In this document: positions 16,374-25,016 of the stretch, piece after piece | Layout of the letters: every line of letters starts with the position of its first letter | Numbering within the stretch: position 1 is the stretch's first letter | Assembly (NCBI GenBank): GCA_030550155.1 | Contig: JAUQPZ010000005.1 | Location: 1 to 62,520, forward strand | Length of the DNA: 62,520 bases | Source of the DNA: Thermoproteota archaeon | GTDB lineage: Archaea > Thermoproteota > Nitrososphaeria_A > Caldarchaeales > Calditenuaceae | Direction: 5' to 3' | The notes under the pieces: generated by a model | The model's database searches: none | The model's input: the letters and a program-made list of their open reading frames with translations, nothing else | What the model was told of the DNA's origin: nothing | Position numbers and translations under genes: made by a program

Positions 16374-17794
16374 GCGCCGGATTTAGAGGGGGTTTCAGGA
16401 TTTATTGGTCAACCTGGACAGGCAGGGCTGGCCTCGCCTTCCTGATACTTCTGACCGCGGTCTCCATATATACTATCACAGTCCTCCCTGTGGCCGAGAT
16501 ATCGAGGCAGTGGAACGACCCGCAGCACTGGGTGGACTATCCAAAGAGCTCTCCACCAACCTGGGTCAACCTCTTCTCAGAGAAGAAGCTTCTCGAGACC
16601 ACAACCCTAAACTTCGGCAACACCCAGTTTTCAGGAAGCTCGAAGTCCACCTACCTGACACTCAACTATCAAGCCGACTCTTACCCCTCATACATCAGCC
16701 TCTCCATCGAGAAGCTCAGATACACTGGCACGCCACCTGTTTTAGTTCTGAGCATTGTGAGGCCAGATGGCTACTCTGTCGAGGCCTCAAGAATCATTGT
16801 CCCGCCTCCACGCCCCGGAGAGAACCCTCCTATAACGAGGTTTGAGCAGGCGCCGGAGAGGGTGCTGATAACTTCGAGCGACGACCTTGCGAGGAATCTG
16901 GCGCAGCTCTACGAGGACAGGTTTGACGTTATTGTCTCTCCCATCAAAGTTCTGCAGGATGGTGTTCAGCGATACCTCATGAGCACTCCCAAGGATGGTG
17001 CTTTAACGCCTCTGAAGGGCGTCTACAGGTTCACTTTAACCGCGATTCAGAGTTCGGGTGAGACTTCCATCGAGAATGGCAGGATACTGATGGGCGGAGA
17101 GGCCTACGGCCTCATGGGCACAGACGTGATTGGGCGTGATTTAGCAGTGGGGCTTCTCCTCGGCTTCCCCATCTCGCTTTTCATCGGGTTGATTACGTCG
17201 ATCATAGTTACGGGGTTAGGCGCCTCCCTAGGCCTAGTTAGCGGATACTTCGGCGGGAAGGTCGATAACGTAATTCAGAGGCTCGCGGACTTTATGAACA
17301 ATATTCCTCTGCTCCCGATATTAATATTCTTGGTATTCAGCTTTGGAGCCAAGCTCTGGGTGATTATCTTGGTCTTCGTGGCATTCGGTTGGCCTGGTCT
17401 AACTATTTTGACGAGGTCTATCGTTTTACAGCTCAGGGAGTCACAGTTCATCGAGTCTGCCCGCGCCGTCGGAGCCTCTTCACTCAGAATCGTGGCTCGC
17501 CACATCTTCCCACACATAGCTCCTTTCATAATTGCGCAAATAATCTTCTTCACCCCGAGCTTCATACTCTTAGAGGCTGCGCTTAGCTTTCTAGGTCTTG
17601 GCGACCCCTCGCTACCGACTTGGGGGCAGATACTTGAGCTCGGATTCCGCAGCGCGGCCGTCTATCTAGGTTATTGGTGGTGGATTCTCCCACCCGGGAT
17701 ACTCATAATAATTACGTCGCTAACTTTTGTTATGATCTCTCTGGGCCTTGAGCCTGTCATAAATCCGAGAGTTAGGGTGAGGAGCAGGGGTTGA
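16370..17794 (+). CDS. ABC transporter permease, DppC/OppC type, with large external insertion
   Basis: 474 residues, against about 300 for ordinary DppC. TM1 (AGLAFLILLTAVSIYTITVL) is followed by about 220 residues of soluble, beta-rich sequence (about 45-250) before the usual core that begins GTDVIGRDLAVGLLLG near residue 250. The core has the EAA loop ESARAVGASSLRIVARHIFPH near residue 365. The insertion should face outside the membrane, perhaps docking the stalked binding protein. It overlaps dppB-like and dppD-like genes by 4 bases each. Confidence 0.9.
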   Translation: MSAGFRGGFRIYWSTWTGRAGLAFLILLTAVSIYTITVLPVAEISRQWNDPQHWVDYPKSSPPTWVNLFSEKKLLETTTLNFGNTQFSGSSKSTYLTLNYQADSYPSYISLSIEKLRYTGTPPVLVLSIVRPDGYSVEASRIIVPPPRPGENPPITRFEQAPERVLITSSDDLARNLAQLYEDRFDVIVSPIKVLQDGVQRYLMSTPKDGALTPLKGVYRFTLTAIQSSGETSIENGRILMGGEAYGLMGTDVIGRDLAVGLLLGFPISLFIGLITSIIVTGLGASLGLVSGYFGGKVDNVIQRLADFMNNIPLLPILIFLVFSFGAKLWVIILVFVAFGWPGLTILTRSIVLQLRESQFIESARAVGASSLRIVARHIFPHIAPFIIAQIIFFTPSFILLEAALSFLGLGDPSLPTWGQILELGFRSAAVYLGYWWWILPPGILIIITSLTFVMISLGLEPVINPRVRVRSRG

Positions 17795-18759
17795 GTAGGG
17801 AAGAGGCGCTGCGTGTCGAAGACCTAAAGGTCTACTATATGACCGAGAAGGGATATGTTAGAGCTGTTGACGAGGTTTCCTTCAATCTATCCAAGGGGGA
17901 GAGCCTAGCAATCGTCGGCGAGTCTGGCAGCGGCAAGTCAACCCTCGGGATGACGCTTATACGAGCCCTGCCAAAGAACGCCTCGATAGTCTCTGGGAGA
18001 GCATACATCTTCGGCGACGAAATTCTCTCTATAAGCCTGCAGGATTTCAGGAGAAAATTCAGCTGGCGACTGATCTCCATGGTCTTCCAAGGGGCGATGA
18101 ACTCCCTTAACCCCGTGCTAAAGGTTGGAGACCAAGTAGCGGAGCCCCTCATATACAGCGGCGGTCTTCCAAAGGAGGAGGCACGGAGACGAGCAACAGA
18201 GACCATAGAGACCGTCGGCCTGCCACGCGAGTTCTATAACCGATATCCACACGAGCTAAGCGGAGGAATGAAGCAGAGAATAGTGATAGCGATGGCTCTG
18301 GTCATGAATCCACAGATACTCATACTGGATGAGCCCACATCTGCGCTCGACGTGACTATACAGGCGCAGATAATCAACCTGATTAAGGACCTCATAGACA
18401 AGTTAGGTCTGAGCGTGATATTCATTACACATGACCTTGCTTTAGCGAGCGACATAGCTGACAGGATAATGGTGATGTATGGCGGCCAGATAATGGAGTT
18501 AGGGTCCACGGACAGAGTTCTTGGAGAGGGGCCTAAGCATCCTTACACGGAGAAGCTCCTCTCAAGCATTCCAAGGCTGCGGGGGGAGGGGATGCCTGAC
18601 TTCATTCCAGGTCGGCCGCCAGACCTTTCATCCCCTCCGCCTGGCTGCAGATTTCATCCAAGATGCCCATACGTATTCGACAGATGCATGAAGGAGGAGC
18701 CTCCTCTGTTTAACATTAATTCAACACATCTGGTGAAGTGCTGGCTTCGAGGTGATTAA
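17791..18759 (+). CDS. ABC transporter ATP-binding protein, DppD/OppD type
   Basis: 322 residues. Walker A is VGESGSGKSTLG (about residue 40), the signature is LSGGMKQRIVIAMAL (about 152), Walker B is ILILDEPTSALD (about 172), and the switch His is in FITHDLALA. The C-terminus carries the oligopeptide-ABC extension with the cysteines in PGCRFHPRCPYVFDRCM. In several Dpp/Opp ATPases this region binds an Fe-S cluster; that is known for relatives and not shown here. TTG start, coupled to the upstream permease. Confidence 0.93.
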   Translation: MSREEALRVEDLKVYYMTEKGYVRAVDEVSFNLSKGESLAIVGESGSGKSTLGMTLIRALPKNASIVSGRAYIFGDEILSISLQDFRRKFSWRLISMVFQGAMNSLNPVLKVGDQVAEPLIYSGGLPKEEARRRATETIETVGLPREFYNRYPHELSGGMKQRIVIAMALVMNPQILILDEPTSALDVTIQAQIINLIKDLIDKLGLSVIFITHDLALASDIADRIMVMYGGQIMELGSTDRVLGEGPKHPYTEKLLSSIPRLRGEGMPDFIPGRPPDLSSPPPGCRFHPRCPYVFDRCMKEEPPLFNINSTHLVKCWLRGD

Positions 18760-18763
18760 AGCC

Positions 18764-19765
18764 ATGGAGGAGGTCATAAGGTTAGAGAATGTTAAGAAGT
18801 ATTATGAGGTTAGAAGGGGATTTCTGGGGTCTCAAAGCCTGAAGGCGCTTGACGGCGTCTCGCTCAACATAAAGAAGAAGGAGACCTTGGCGGTCGTTGG
18901 AGAGTCGGGATGTGGAAAGTCGACTCTTGGGCGCGTCTCGCTCCGCCTTTTAGACGCAACAGATGGGAGAGTGTTTTTCAAAGGCCAAGACATAACGATG
19001 CTTTCCGAGAAAGAGCTCCGAGACAAGAGCTTCAGGAAGAAGATGCAGATTGTTTTTCAAGACCCTTACTCCAGTTTAAACCCGTTCATGAGAATAGGCA
19101 ACATAATCTCTGAGCCCTTAGAGATTCACGGATATGCGAGAGAGGAGACACGTGAGGCTGTCCTCAAGGCATTGGAGGACGTGAAGCTTGTCCCTCCGGA
19201 GGATTTTCTGAATAGGTATCCGCACGAGCTGAGCGGTGGACAGCGGCAAAGGGTCAATATTGCTAGGGCGCTTGTCCTGGGGCCCGAGTACATAGTTGCT
19301 GATGAGCCGGTGTCAATGATAGATGCCTCAAGTAGGGCTGAGATTCTGTTGCTGCTGAAAAGTATTAGAGACAGTAGGGAGATGGGTGTGATGTATATCA
19401 CTCATGATATTGCTACGGCTCGCTATGTATCTGAAAAAATAGCAGTCATGTATATGGGCGAGGTTGCCGAGACAGGCCCGTCGTCGAGCGTCTTAAGAAA
19501 TCCCATACATCCTTACACGATTCTCCTACTAAACAGTGTCCCTGAACCTAACCCCGCCAACAGAAGAACTCGGAGGCTCGTCATCAAAGGCGAGCCACCC
19601 AGCCCAATAAACCCGCCAAGCGGGTGCAAGTTTCATACAAGGTGCCCAATTGCCACAGAGAGGTGCCGCACAGAAAGGCCATCACTAGTCGAGTATGCTC
19701 CTGGGCAGCTGGTAGCCTGTCACAGGGCCGAGGAAGTAATCAAGGGCAGCGTAACAGTTGCTTAA
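18764..19765 (+). CDS. ABC transporter ATP-binding protein, DppF/OppF type
   Basis: About 333 residues. Walker A is VGESGCGKSTLG, the signature is LSGGQRQRVNIARAL and Walker B is YIVADEPVSMID, with Met in place of the usual Ala or Leu after the Ser. The C-terminal Cys region is PSGCKFHTRCPIATERC. I place the start at the ATG at 18764, eight bases after GAGGTGA; a GTG at 18752 overlaps the preceding stop. It ends with a 4-base overlap of the convergent DUF420 gene. Confidence 0.92.
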   Translation: MEEVIRLENVKKYYEVRRGFLGSQSLKALDGVSLNIKKKETLAVVGESGCGKSTLGRVSLRLLDATDGRVFFKGQDITMLSEKELRDKSFRKKMQIVFQDPYSSLNPFMRIGNIISEPLEIHGYAREETREAVLKALEDVKLVPPEDFLNRYPHELSGGQRQRVNIARALVLGPEYIVADEPVSMIDASSRAEILLLLKSIRDSREMGVMYITHDIATARYVSEKIAVMYMGEVAETGPSSSVLRNPIHPYTILLLNSVPEPNPANRRTRRLVIKGEPPSPINPPSGCKFHTRCPIATERCRTERPSLVEYAPGQLVACHRAEEVIKGSVTVA

Positions 19766-20304
19766 ACGGGATGAAGCCTCAGAAGCGCGTATACGAGGAG
19801 GCCCAGCGCCAAGCTAATGGACCAGGCCGGGTAGGCTATTCTCCCGCTCCTCCGGTGTTGAGACCTCCCCGCACGCTCTTTTAGAGTGACACCAGTCAGG
19901 GCGTTATAGACCACGAGTGGGACAGAGACGATGGATAGAGCCAGATGGACCGTTAGAGCTGGGAGATATACAAAATTCCTTATCCATTCAGGCCCCTCAT
20001 AGATCTCCGCCCCCAGCGTAGCCACCTTAAGAACATATAGTATGAGGAAGACGGTTATCAGGATGAAGGCTGAGCCCATCATGATTGCGTGACTCCGAAT
20101 TCTCCCCTTCTTGACGTACCTGTATCCCAGCTGAAGCAAAACCACGGTGACCAGGTTAACGACCGCGATGACGTGAGGAAAGGTCTCTGCCGTCTCGGTT
20201 GGAACGAGTTGTAGGCGCCCAAATCCCCCACCCATCGTAAGGGCTAGATATAAGACCATGTATGCTGAGAGAGTTATAGTCGCAGTTATTACGCCGTAGC
20301 GCAT
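19762..20304 (-). CDS. DUF420 family membrane protein
   Basis: 180 residues with four to five predicted transmembrane helices. The central block VVLLQLGYRYVKKGRIRSHA then MMGSAFILITVFLILYVLKV resembles DUF420 (YozB-like), found near heme-copper oxidase genes in other prokaryotes. Conserved His residues (PHVIAV, SHAIM, VHLALS) could bind metal or heme. No oxidase genes are adjacent here. The ATG at 20304 is the first start in the frame. Confidence 0.7.
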   Translation of the reverse strand: MRYGVITATITLSAYMVLYLALTMGGGFGRLQLVPTETAETFPHVIAVVNLVTVVLLQLGYRYVKKGRIRSHAIMMGSAFILITVFLILYVLKVATLGAEIYEGPEWIRNFVYLPALTVHLALSIVSVPLVVYNALTGVTLKERAGRSQHRRSGRIAYPAWSISLALGLLVYALLRLHPV

Positions 20305-20377
20305 TGCAGAGCATACTTGGCAACCTAAACAAATATGTGATCCATTAACCTCACATATTATTCGATGGTGGTCAGTA

Positions 20378-21178
20378 TTGCCCAGTAGTAGACCCGAGTT
20401 AGGCAGCTGTTTGAAAGGACGCGTTGCGCTGGTAACGGGAGCTTCTCGAGGAATCGGCAGGGCTGTTGCCTTGAAGCTGGGGCTCTATGGGGCCAAGGTT
20501 GTTTGCAACTACAACCGGTCTGAGGAAGAGGCGAGAGAGCTGGTTTCACAGCTCAGGGATTTTGGCGGGGAAGCAGTGGCCTTCAAGGCAGACGTCTCAG
20601 TGAGAGGCGAGGTGGAGAGAATGGTGGAGAGTGCTGTGGAGGTTTTCAGCCGACTCGACATACTGGTTAACAATGCAGGGATATTTGCGCGGGGCGGTCT
20701 GCTGGATGATGTGAGCATATTCGACAGGCTCTTCGAGGTCAACGTCAAGGGAGTCATACATTGCACGTCAGCTAGTCTTAGGTACATGATTCCGCAGAAA
20801 TATGGAAGGATAGTGAACATAGCTTCAATCGCGGCTTTCGGCACCACCTCACGAAACACTACCTACTACGCGATAACCAAGGGATCAATCATAACGCTGA
20901 CTAAGAGACTCGCATTTGAGCTAGGGAGTTATGGAATCACGGTAAATGCCGTTGCACCGGGCTTCACGCGCACAGACATGACGATGACCAGGCCGGCTGA
21001 CGAGCTCCAAGAGACCATCAGACACCTAGAGAGCATAACGGCACTGAGAAGGATAGGTGAGCCGGAGGATATAGCGGAGGTTGTCGCATTTCTCGCCTCG
21101 GACCGTGCAGGATTCATAACCGGCCAGGTGATAGCGGTGGATGGGGGAAGGATGGACTTCTTCTCTAGGTCTGGCTGA
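20378..21178 (+). CDS. Short-chain dehydrogenase/reductase (FabG-like)
   Basis: 266 residues, classical SDR. The cofactor motif is VTGASRGIGRAVALKLG (TGxxxGxG), followed by NNAG, catalytic Ser in VNIASIAAFG, and YxxxK in YYAITKGS. The C-terminal GEPEDIAEVVAFLASDRAGFITGQ is family standard. Asn/Arg after the second strand (YNRSEEE) suggests NADP(H) use. The substrate is unknown. TTG start at 20378; a TTG at 20411 nearer the fold start is an alternative. Confidence 0.9.
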   Translation: MPSSRPELGSCLKGRVALVTGASRGIGRAVALKLGLYGAKVVCNYNRSEEEARELVSQLRDFGGEAVAFKADVSVRGEVERMVESAVEVFSRLDILVNNAGIFARGGLLDDVSIFDRLFEVNVKGVIHCTSASLRYMIPQKYGRIVNIASIAAFGTTSRNTTYYAITKGSIITLTKRLAFELGSYGITVNAVAPGFTRTDMTMTRPADELQETIRHLESITALRRIGEPEDIAEVVAFLASDRAGFITGQVIAVDGGRMDFFSRSG

Positions 21179-21224
21179 GTAGATGGTAACCATAAATTCC
21201 AGTCTTTAATGAGATGTGTCCAGC

Positions 21225-22688
21225 ATGATTGAGCCGATTTCAGGCATCATTACCTTGCCGATTCTGAGCCTGCTTATTGGCGCCACCCTATTATCACCCG
21301 TACTGGTCGCCATCGCCAGAGGCATAAAGAATCCCCGGGTAATGGGCGTGTATGTTATCCTTGTCCTCGGATATGCCCTCTGGGAGAGCATTAGAGCCGC
21401 GGCACTCTCCGAGCAGTTCTCCGTCCAGTTCGGCCAATCCACAGGCTCAATCATATTCGCCGACGGCCTCACATTCTTCTTCACATCGATTATCCTGGGC
21501 ATAGGCTTAGCATCCGCGATCTACTCAATGGGTTACGTTAAGCAGAGGATAGCGGAGTTCTATGCATTGTTACTCGTTATGGTTCTTGGGATGGTGGGCG
21601 TCTTCTTCTCTGGAGACTTTGTCACGTTCTTTATTTTCTGGGAGGTTATGAGTATATCCTCCTACCTTCTCGTGGCGTTCAACTATAGGGAGTGGGAGGC
21701 GGTGGAGGCCTCCCTGAAATACCTCATTATGAGCTCGACGGGTTCTGCTGCGATTCTCTTCGGACTCTCGCTACTCTATGGGCTAACAGGCACTCTAGAG
21801 TTTGATGGGCTGAGCCGTATCCTTAGTATGCAGGACATGAGGTTTGAGCTCTGGAACTTGGCTGCCTTAGTCCTTATTGTAGGCGGCCTCGGAGTGAATA
21901 TAGCGATGTCGCCTTTCCATTACTGGCTCCCCGACGCTCACCCTGCGGCTCCCAGCCCAATTAGCGCCATGCTTTCAGGAGTAGTTATTAAGACTGGCGT
22001 GTTTGCGATGATTCGCGTCTTCACACTTCTTTACCCCGCTTCGGCCTATGGGTGGGGTGGCGGGTTGATGGCCCTCGCAATACTGACGATGACTATAGGC
22101 AATCTATTGGCCTCGCTCCAGAGCGACATTAAGAGGCTTCTGGCCTTCAGCAGCATCGCCAACATAGGCTACATAGTCTTGGGCTTAAGCATTGGAACAC
22201 CACTCGCGCTAGCTGGCGCCCTGCTGCACGTCCTCAACCATGCAATAGCTAAGTCCCTACTCTTCCTTTCGGCCGGAAGCCTTATAGAGTCCTCAGGGAC
22301 AAGGAATCTTGACGAGCTCTCCGGCATCGGGCGCAGAATGCCGCTCTCAGCCACAACCTACTCTATCGGAGCCTTCAGCCTGGCAGGAATACCTGGGCTA
22401 AACTCCTTTGTCAGCGAATACACGATCATTCTCGCCGCATTCTCGGCCGGATATTTCGTCCCCGGAGCTGTTATGCTCTTAAACGTAATCGTGGGTGCCT
22501 TGTATCATCTTAGAGTGGTCCAGATACTCTTCTTGAAGCCCGAGACCGAGAAGTCAGCTCAGAGCCGCGAGACAGGACTTCTGCTGCTTTTCCCGACCTT
22601 GGTCCTTGCAGCCCTCTGCGTCATTATAGGCGTTTATGCCTCGCCGTTCCTCTCAGCGGTCTTCCGCCTTTCCGGCATCCCAGCCTAA
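21225..22688 (+). CDS. Orphan complex I / Mrp-antiporter-like membrane subunit (NuoN/MrpD family)
   Basis: About 487 residues, roughly 14 transmembrane helices, a proton_antipo_M family core. Typical landmarks are FFIFWEVMSISSYLLVAF with the key Glu near residue 140, MSPFHYWLPDAHPAAPSPISA near residue 230, and SDIKRLLAFSSIANIGYI with conserved Lys near residue 300. It stands alone, with no other nuo or mrp genes here. It may serve a hydrogenase-like or Mrp-like complex encoded elsewhere. An ATG at 21225 fits a TATA-like CATAAATT at 21191-21198; a GTG at 21216 is in frame. Confidence 0.88.
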   Translation: MIEPISGIITLPILSLLIGATLLSPVLVAIARGIKNPRVMGVYVILVLGYALWESIRAAALSEQFSVQFGQSTGSIIFADGLTFFFTSIILGIGLASAIYSMGYVKQRIAEFYALLLVMVLGMVGVFFSGDFVTFFIFWEVMSISSYLLVAFNYREWEAVEASLKYLIMSSTGSAAILFGLSLLYGLTGTLEFDGLSRILSMQDMRFELWNLAALVLIVGGLGVNIAMSPFHYWLPDAHPAAPSPISAMLSGVVIKTGVFAMIRVFTLLYPASAYGWGGGLMALAILTMTIGNLLASLQSDIKRLLAFSSIANIGYIVLGLSIGTPLALAGALLHVLNHAIAKSLLFLSAGSLIESSGTRNLDELSGIGRRMPLSATTYSIGAFSLAGIPGLNSFVSEYTIILAAFSAGYFVPGAVMLLNVIVGALYHLRVVQILFLKPETEKSAQSRETGLLLLFPTLVLAALCVIIGVYASPFLSAVFRLSGIPA

Positions 22689-22714
22689 CATCTCGTGCGG
22701 CCTCTCCATTGTTG

Positions 22715-22722
22715 TTAATTAA
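22715..22722 (+). promoter_or_regulatory. TATA box for top6A
   Basis: TTAATTAA centred about 27 bases before the GTG at 22745, so the mRNA is probably leaderless. Confidence 0.55.
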
Positions 22723-22744
22723 GTCCCCCCTACATTGAATATTC

Positions 22745-23866
22745 GTGGTCAAGACGGGGGCTAAGGAGGGCTCTTATGAAAAAGTTCAATACAGGTCGGA
22801 CGAGGTTAAGCGAGCCGTATTAGCTAAGCTGAAAAAGATTGGAGAAGAGGTGGTTGAGAGGCTGGGCAAGAGTGAGTGGCCCACGCTCTACCTGCCCGTC
22901 AGAACCACTAAGAACATCGTGTATGACGCCTCGCTCCGTCAGTATGTTCTTGGCCCGAAGAAGGCGGAGAGGACGGTGTCCAATATCAGGCATCTGCGAC
23001 CCTTCGCCCAGCTTATCTGGGTGGCCAAGTTTGGTAAACAGCTTCTAACAAACGGGAAGACATCAACTCTCAGAGACACCTACTATGTGGCGATCGGCGA
23101 GGGAATCGACTTCGAGTCTCAAGACGAGAGCGACGATATAATCATGGAGCTCGAGAGCCTAATCAGTCATCCACGAGAGGACATGAACATATTTCCAGAG
23201 GAGAGGGCCTCAATCTACGGTGACCTAGTAATAGAATACAGCATCCCAGGATTTAGGGGGCAGAGAGTTGACCTTTCAGCCCATCCAGACGGCTATTCTA
23301 TCGGGCCCGCCCTGACGACGGCGGAGTTTGTGAGATGCGGCGCGGAGCAGGTCTTCGTCATCGAGAAGGGCGCGGTCTTTAGCAGATTCGTCGAAGAGAG
23401 AGCCGACAAGAGGTTTAAGGCACTGCTCATACACACGGCCGGCCAATCTCCGAGAAACTGCAGGAAGCTGATACGGAGGCTTAGGGAGGAGCTAAACCTC
23501 CCAGTATACATATTCACGGACGCCGACCCCTATGGAGTGCACATAGCCAGCGTGCTCATACATGGCTCAGCCCTCTCAGCTCACATCAGACAGATAAATG
23601 TCCCGGACGCGGTTTGGGCCGGCGTATATGCGACCGACATCACGAAGTATAAGCTCCCCGCACTTAAGCTCACAGAGCAGGATTTCAAAAGGCTGAAGGA
23701 GCTGGAGCAGGACCCGCGGTACACTGATGATCCTTGGCGAAGAGAGGTCCAGTACTTTGGTAAAATAAAGAGGAAGGCTGAGCTTGAGGCTTTTTCGCGG
23801 TACGGTTTAGAGTTCATAGTCAGGGACTTTCTCCCCGCTAGATTGGCTGAGCTCCAGAAGCGCTAG
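22745..23866 (+). CDS. top6A: DNA topoisomerase VI subunit A
   Basis: 373 residues, the DNA-cleaving subunit of the type IIB topoisomerase (Spo11 relative). The winged-helix CAP domain carries the catalytic tyrosine in TLRDTYYVA near residue 118. The Toprim domain has the metal acids in FVIEKGAVFSRF (about 210) and FTDADPYGVHIA (about 260). The GTG start fits the TATA box at 22715-22722. The partner top6B is not next to it, whereas in many archaea the two are linked. It is followed by a phosphoesterase and a SWIM protein. Confidence 0.96.
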   Translation: MVKTGAKEGSYEKVQYRSDEVKRAVLAKLKKIGEEVVERLGKSEWPTLYLPVRTTKNIVYDASLRQYVLGPKKAERTVSNIRHLRPFAQLIWVAKFGKQLLTNGKTSTLRDTYYVAIGEGIDFESQDESDDIIMELESLISHPREDMNIFPEERASIYGDLVIEYSIPGFRGQRVDLSAHPDGYSIGPALTTAEFVRCGAEQVFVIEKGAVFSRFVEERADKRFKALLIHTAGQSPRNCRKLIRRLREELNLPVYIFTDADPYGVHIASVLIHGSALSAHIRQINVPDAVWAGVYATDITKYKLPALKLTEQDFKRLKELEQDPRYTDDPWRREVQYFGKIKRKAELEAFSRYGLEFIVRDFLPARLAELQKR

Positions 23867-23894
23867 GGATAAACACTCCCATGCAGACCGTTTA

Positions 23895-24713
23895 TTGGCG
23901 GTGAAGATTTACTTCGGGGGCGACGACGCGGCTCTCGTTTTGGAGACAGGTGATAGGAGATACCTTATAGTCTCTGACACGCATCTGGGCTACGAGGTTG
24001 AACTAGCACGTGAGGGAATCTTCTTTCCGAGCCAGCTCCCCTCAATACTCGAAAGAATACTTAGGCTGGTCGAACGGTTTAATGCAGACACACTTGTCCT
24101 TCTCGGAGACGTTAAGCATAGAGTATCGGGTGTTAGCTGGAGGGAGTCCAGGCAGGTCATCGACTTGCTTGAAGGCATCAGGAGCTCCGTTGATCGCGTC
24201 TTGATAACCCCCGGGAACCACGACGCAGGGATAATGACGCTGGCCCAAGGCGCTGCAGAGGTTATGTCAGGCCGCGGCCTCATGATAGGGGATGCCTGGC
24301 TACTTCACGGCCACTGCTGGCCGCCTCCCCGGGCGGCCCAAGCGAGGCTCATCGTTATCGGCCACACCCACCCGGTGATTTCCTTGGCTCGCGGTGTGGG
24401 CTCTCGGCGCAAAATATTCCTATTGTTAAGGGCTCCGAGGCACAGACTCTTGAAAGTTCTCGCAGCCAAGACCAGCAAATCACCTACGCGAGAGAGTGGC
24501 TACGGCCATGGCTATGTAAAACTCCTCGTGCTACCCCACTTCAATAACGCTCTCCAAGGTTTAGACCTCTCCAACCTCCTGTCCGGGGGCAGAAGTATCA
24601 GCCCACTGCTTAGAGGTGATATCTTCAACCTCGGTGCGGCTAACATATTGATGCTTGATGGGGCGAGGCTAGGGAGTGTGAAGTGGTATGTCGAGTCGGG
24701 AGGACAGTGGTAG
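23895..24713 (+). CDS. Archaeal metallophosphoesterase
   Basis: 272 residues, calcineurin-like fold. The metal ligands are all visible: SDTHLG (about 27), LGDVKH (about 72), GNHDAG (about 107), LHGHCW (about 137) and GHTHPV (about 156). This set resembles the DNA-ligase-associated or YvnB-like archaeal phosphoesterases. The C-terminal third has no recognised domain. TTG start at 23895, with GTG at 23901 equally possible. It overlaps the SWIM gene by 26 bases, so the two are translationally linked. Confidence 0.86.
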   Translation: MAVKIYFGGDDAALVLETGDRRYLIVSDTHLGYEVELAREGIFFPSQLPSILERILRLVERFNADTLVLLGDVKHRVSGVSWRESRQVIDLLEGIRSSVDRVLITPGNHDAGIMTLAQGAAEVMSGRGLMIGDAWLLHGHCWPPPRAAQARLIVIGHTHPVISLARGVGSRRKIFLLLRAPRHRLLKVLAAKTSKSPTRESGYGHGYVKLLVLPHFNNALQGLDLSNLLSGGRSISPLLRGDIFNLGAANILMLDGARLGSVKWYVESGGQW

Positions 24714-25008
24714 TGGGCAAGAGACACCCAGGATTCTTGCTGAGAGCGGGAGGGTGAAGAGATATGTCTTTGTGCCTAGCGGGAGGGTCAGATGGGTAGT
24801 CGTCGGCAGAGGGAGGGACTACTTGATCCTGCCCGAGGCGCCTTACTGTAGCTGTGAAGACTTCTACTTCAGAGTACTGCACAATCAGAAGCCTCGTTGC
24901 TATCACTTGGAGGCCCTAGAGATTGCGGTGAGGGAGAAGCTATACGATGAGATCGAGGAGGAAGACTCTTGGTATGATAAACTTATGAGCGAGTGGTTGA
25001 GCGAGTAA
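24688..25008 (+). CDS. SWIM zinc-finger protein
   Basis: 106 residues. The SWIM signature CxCx(n)CxH is seen as YCSCEDFYFRVLHNQ followed by PRCYHLEAL (residues about 53-77), preceded by a beta region (YVFVPSGRVRWVVVGRGRDYLI). SWIM domains bind DNA or proteins; the Shu2/Sws1 family with a SWIM motif promotes Rad51 filaments, and archaeal SWIM proteins are related. The overlap with the phosphoesterase and the position after top6A suggest a DNA-processing role, which is inference. Confidence 0.78.
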   Translation: MSSREDSGSGQETPRILAESGRVKRYVFVPSGRVRWVVVGRGRDYLILPEAPYCSCEDFYFRVLHNQKPRCYHLEALEIAVREKLYDEIEEEDSWYDKLMSEWLSE

Positions 25009-25016
25009 CTTCGATT

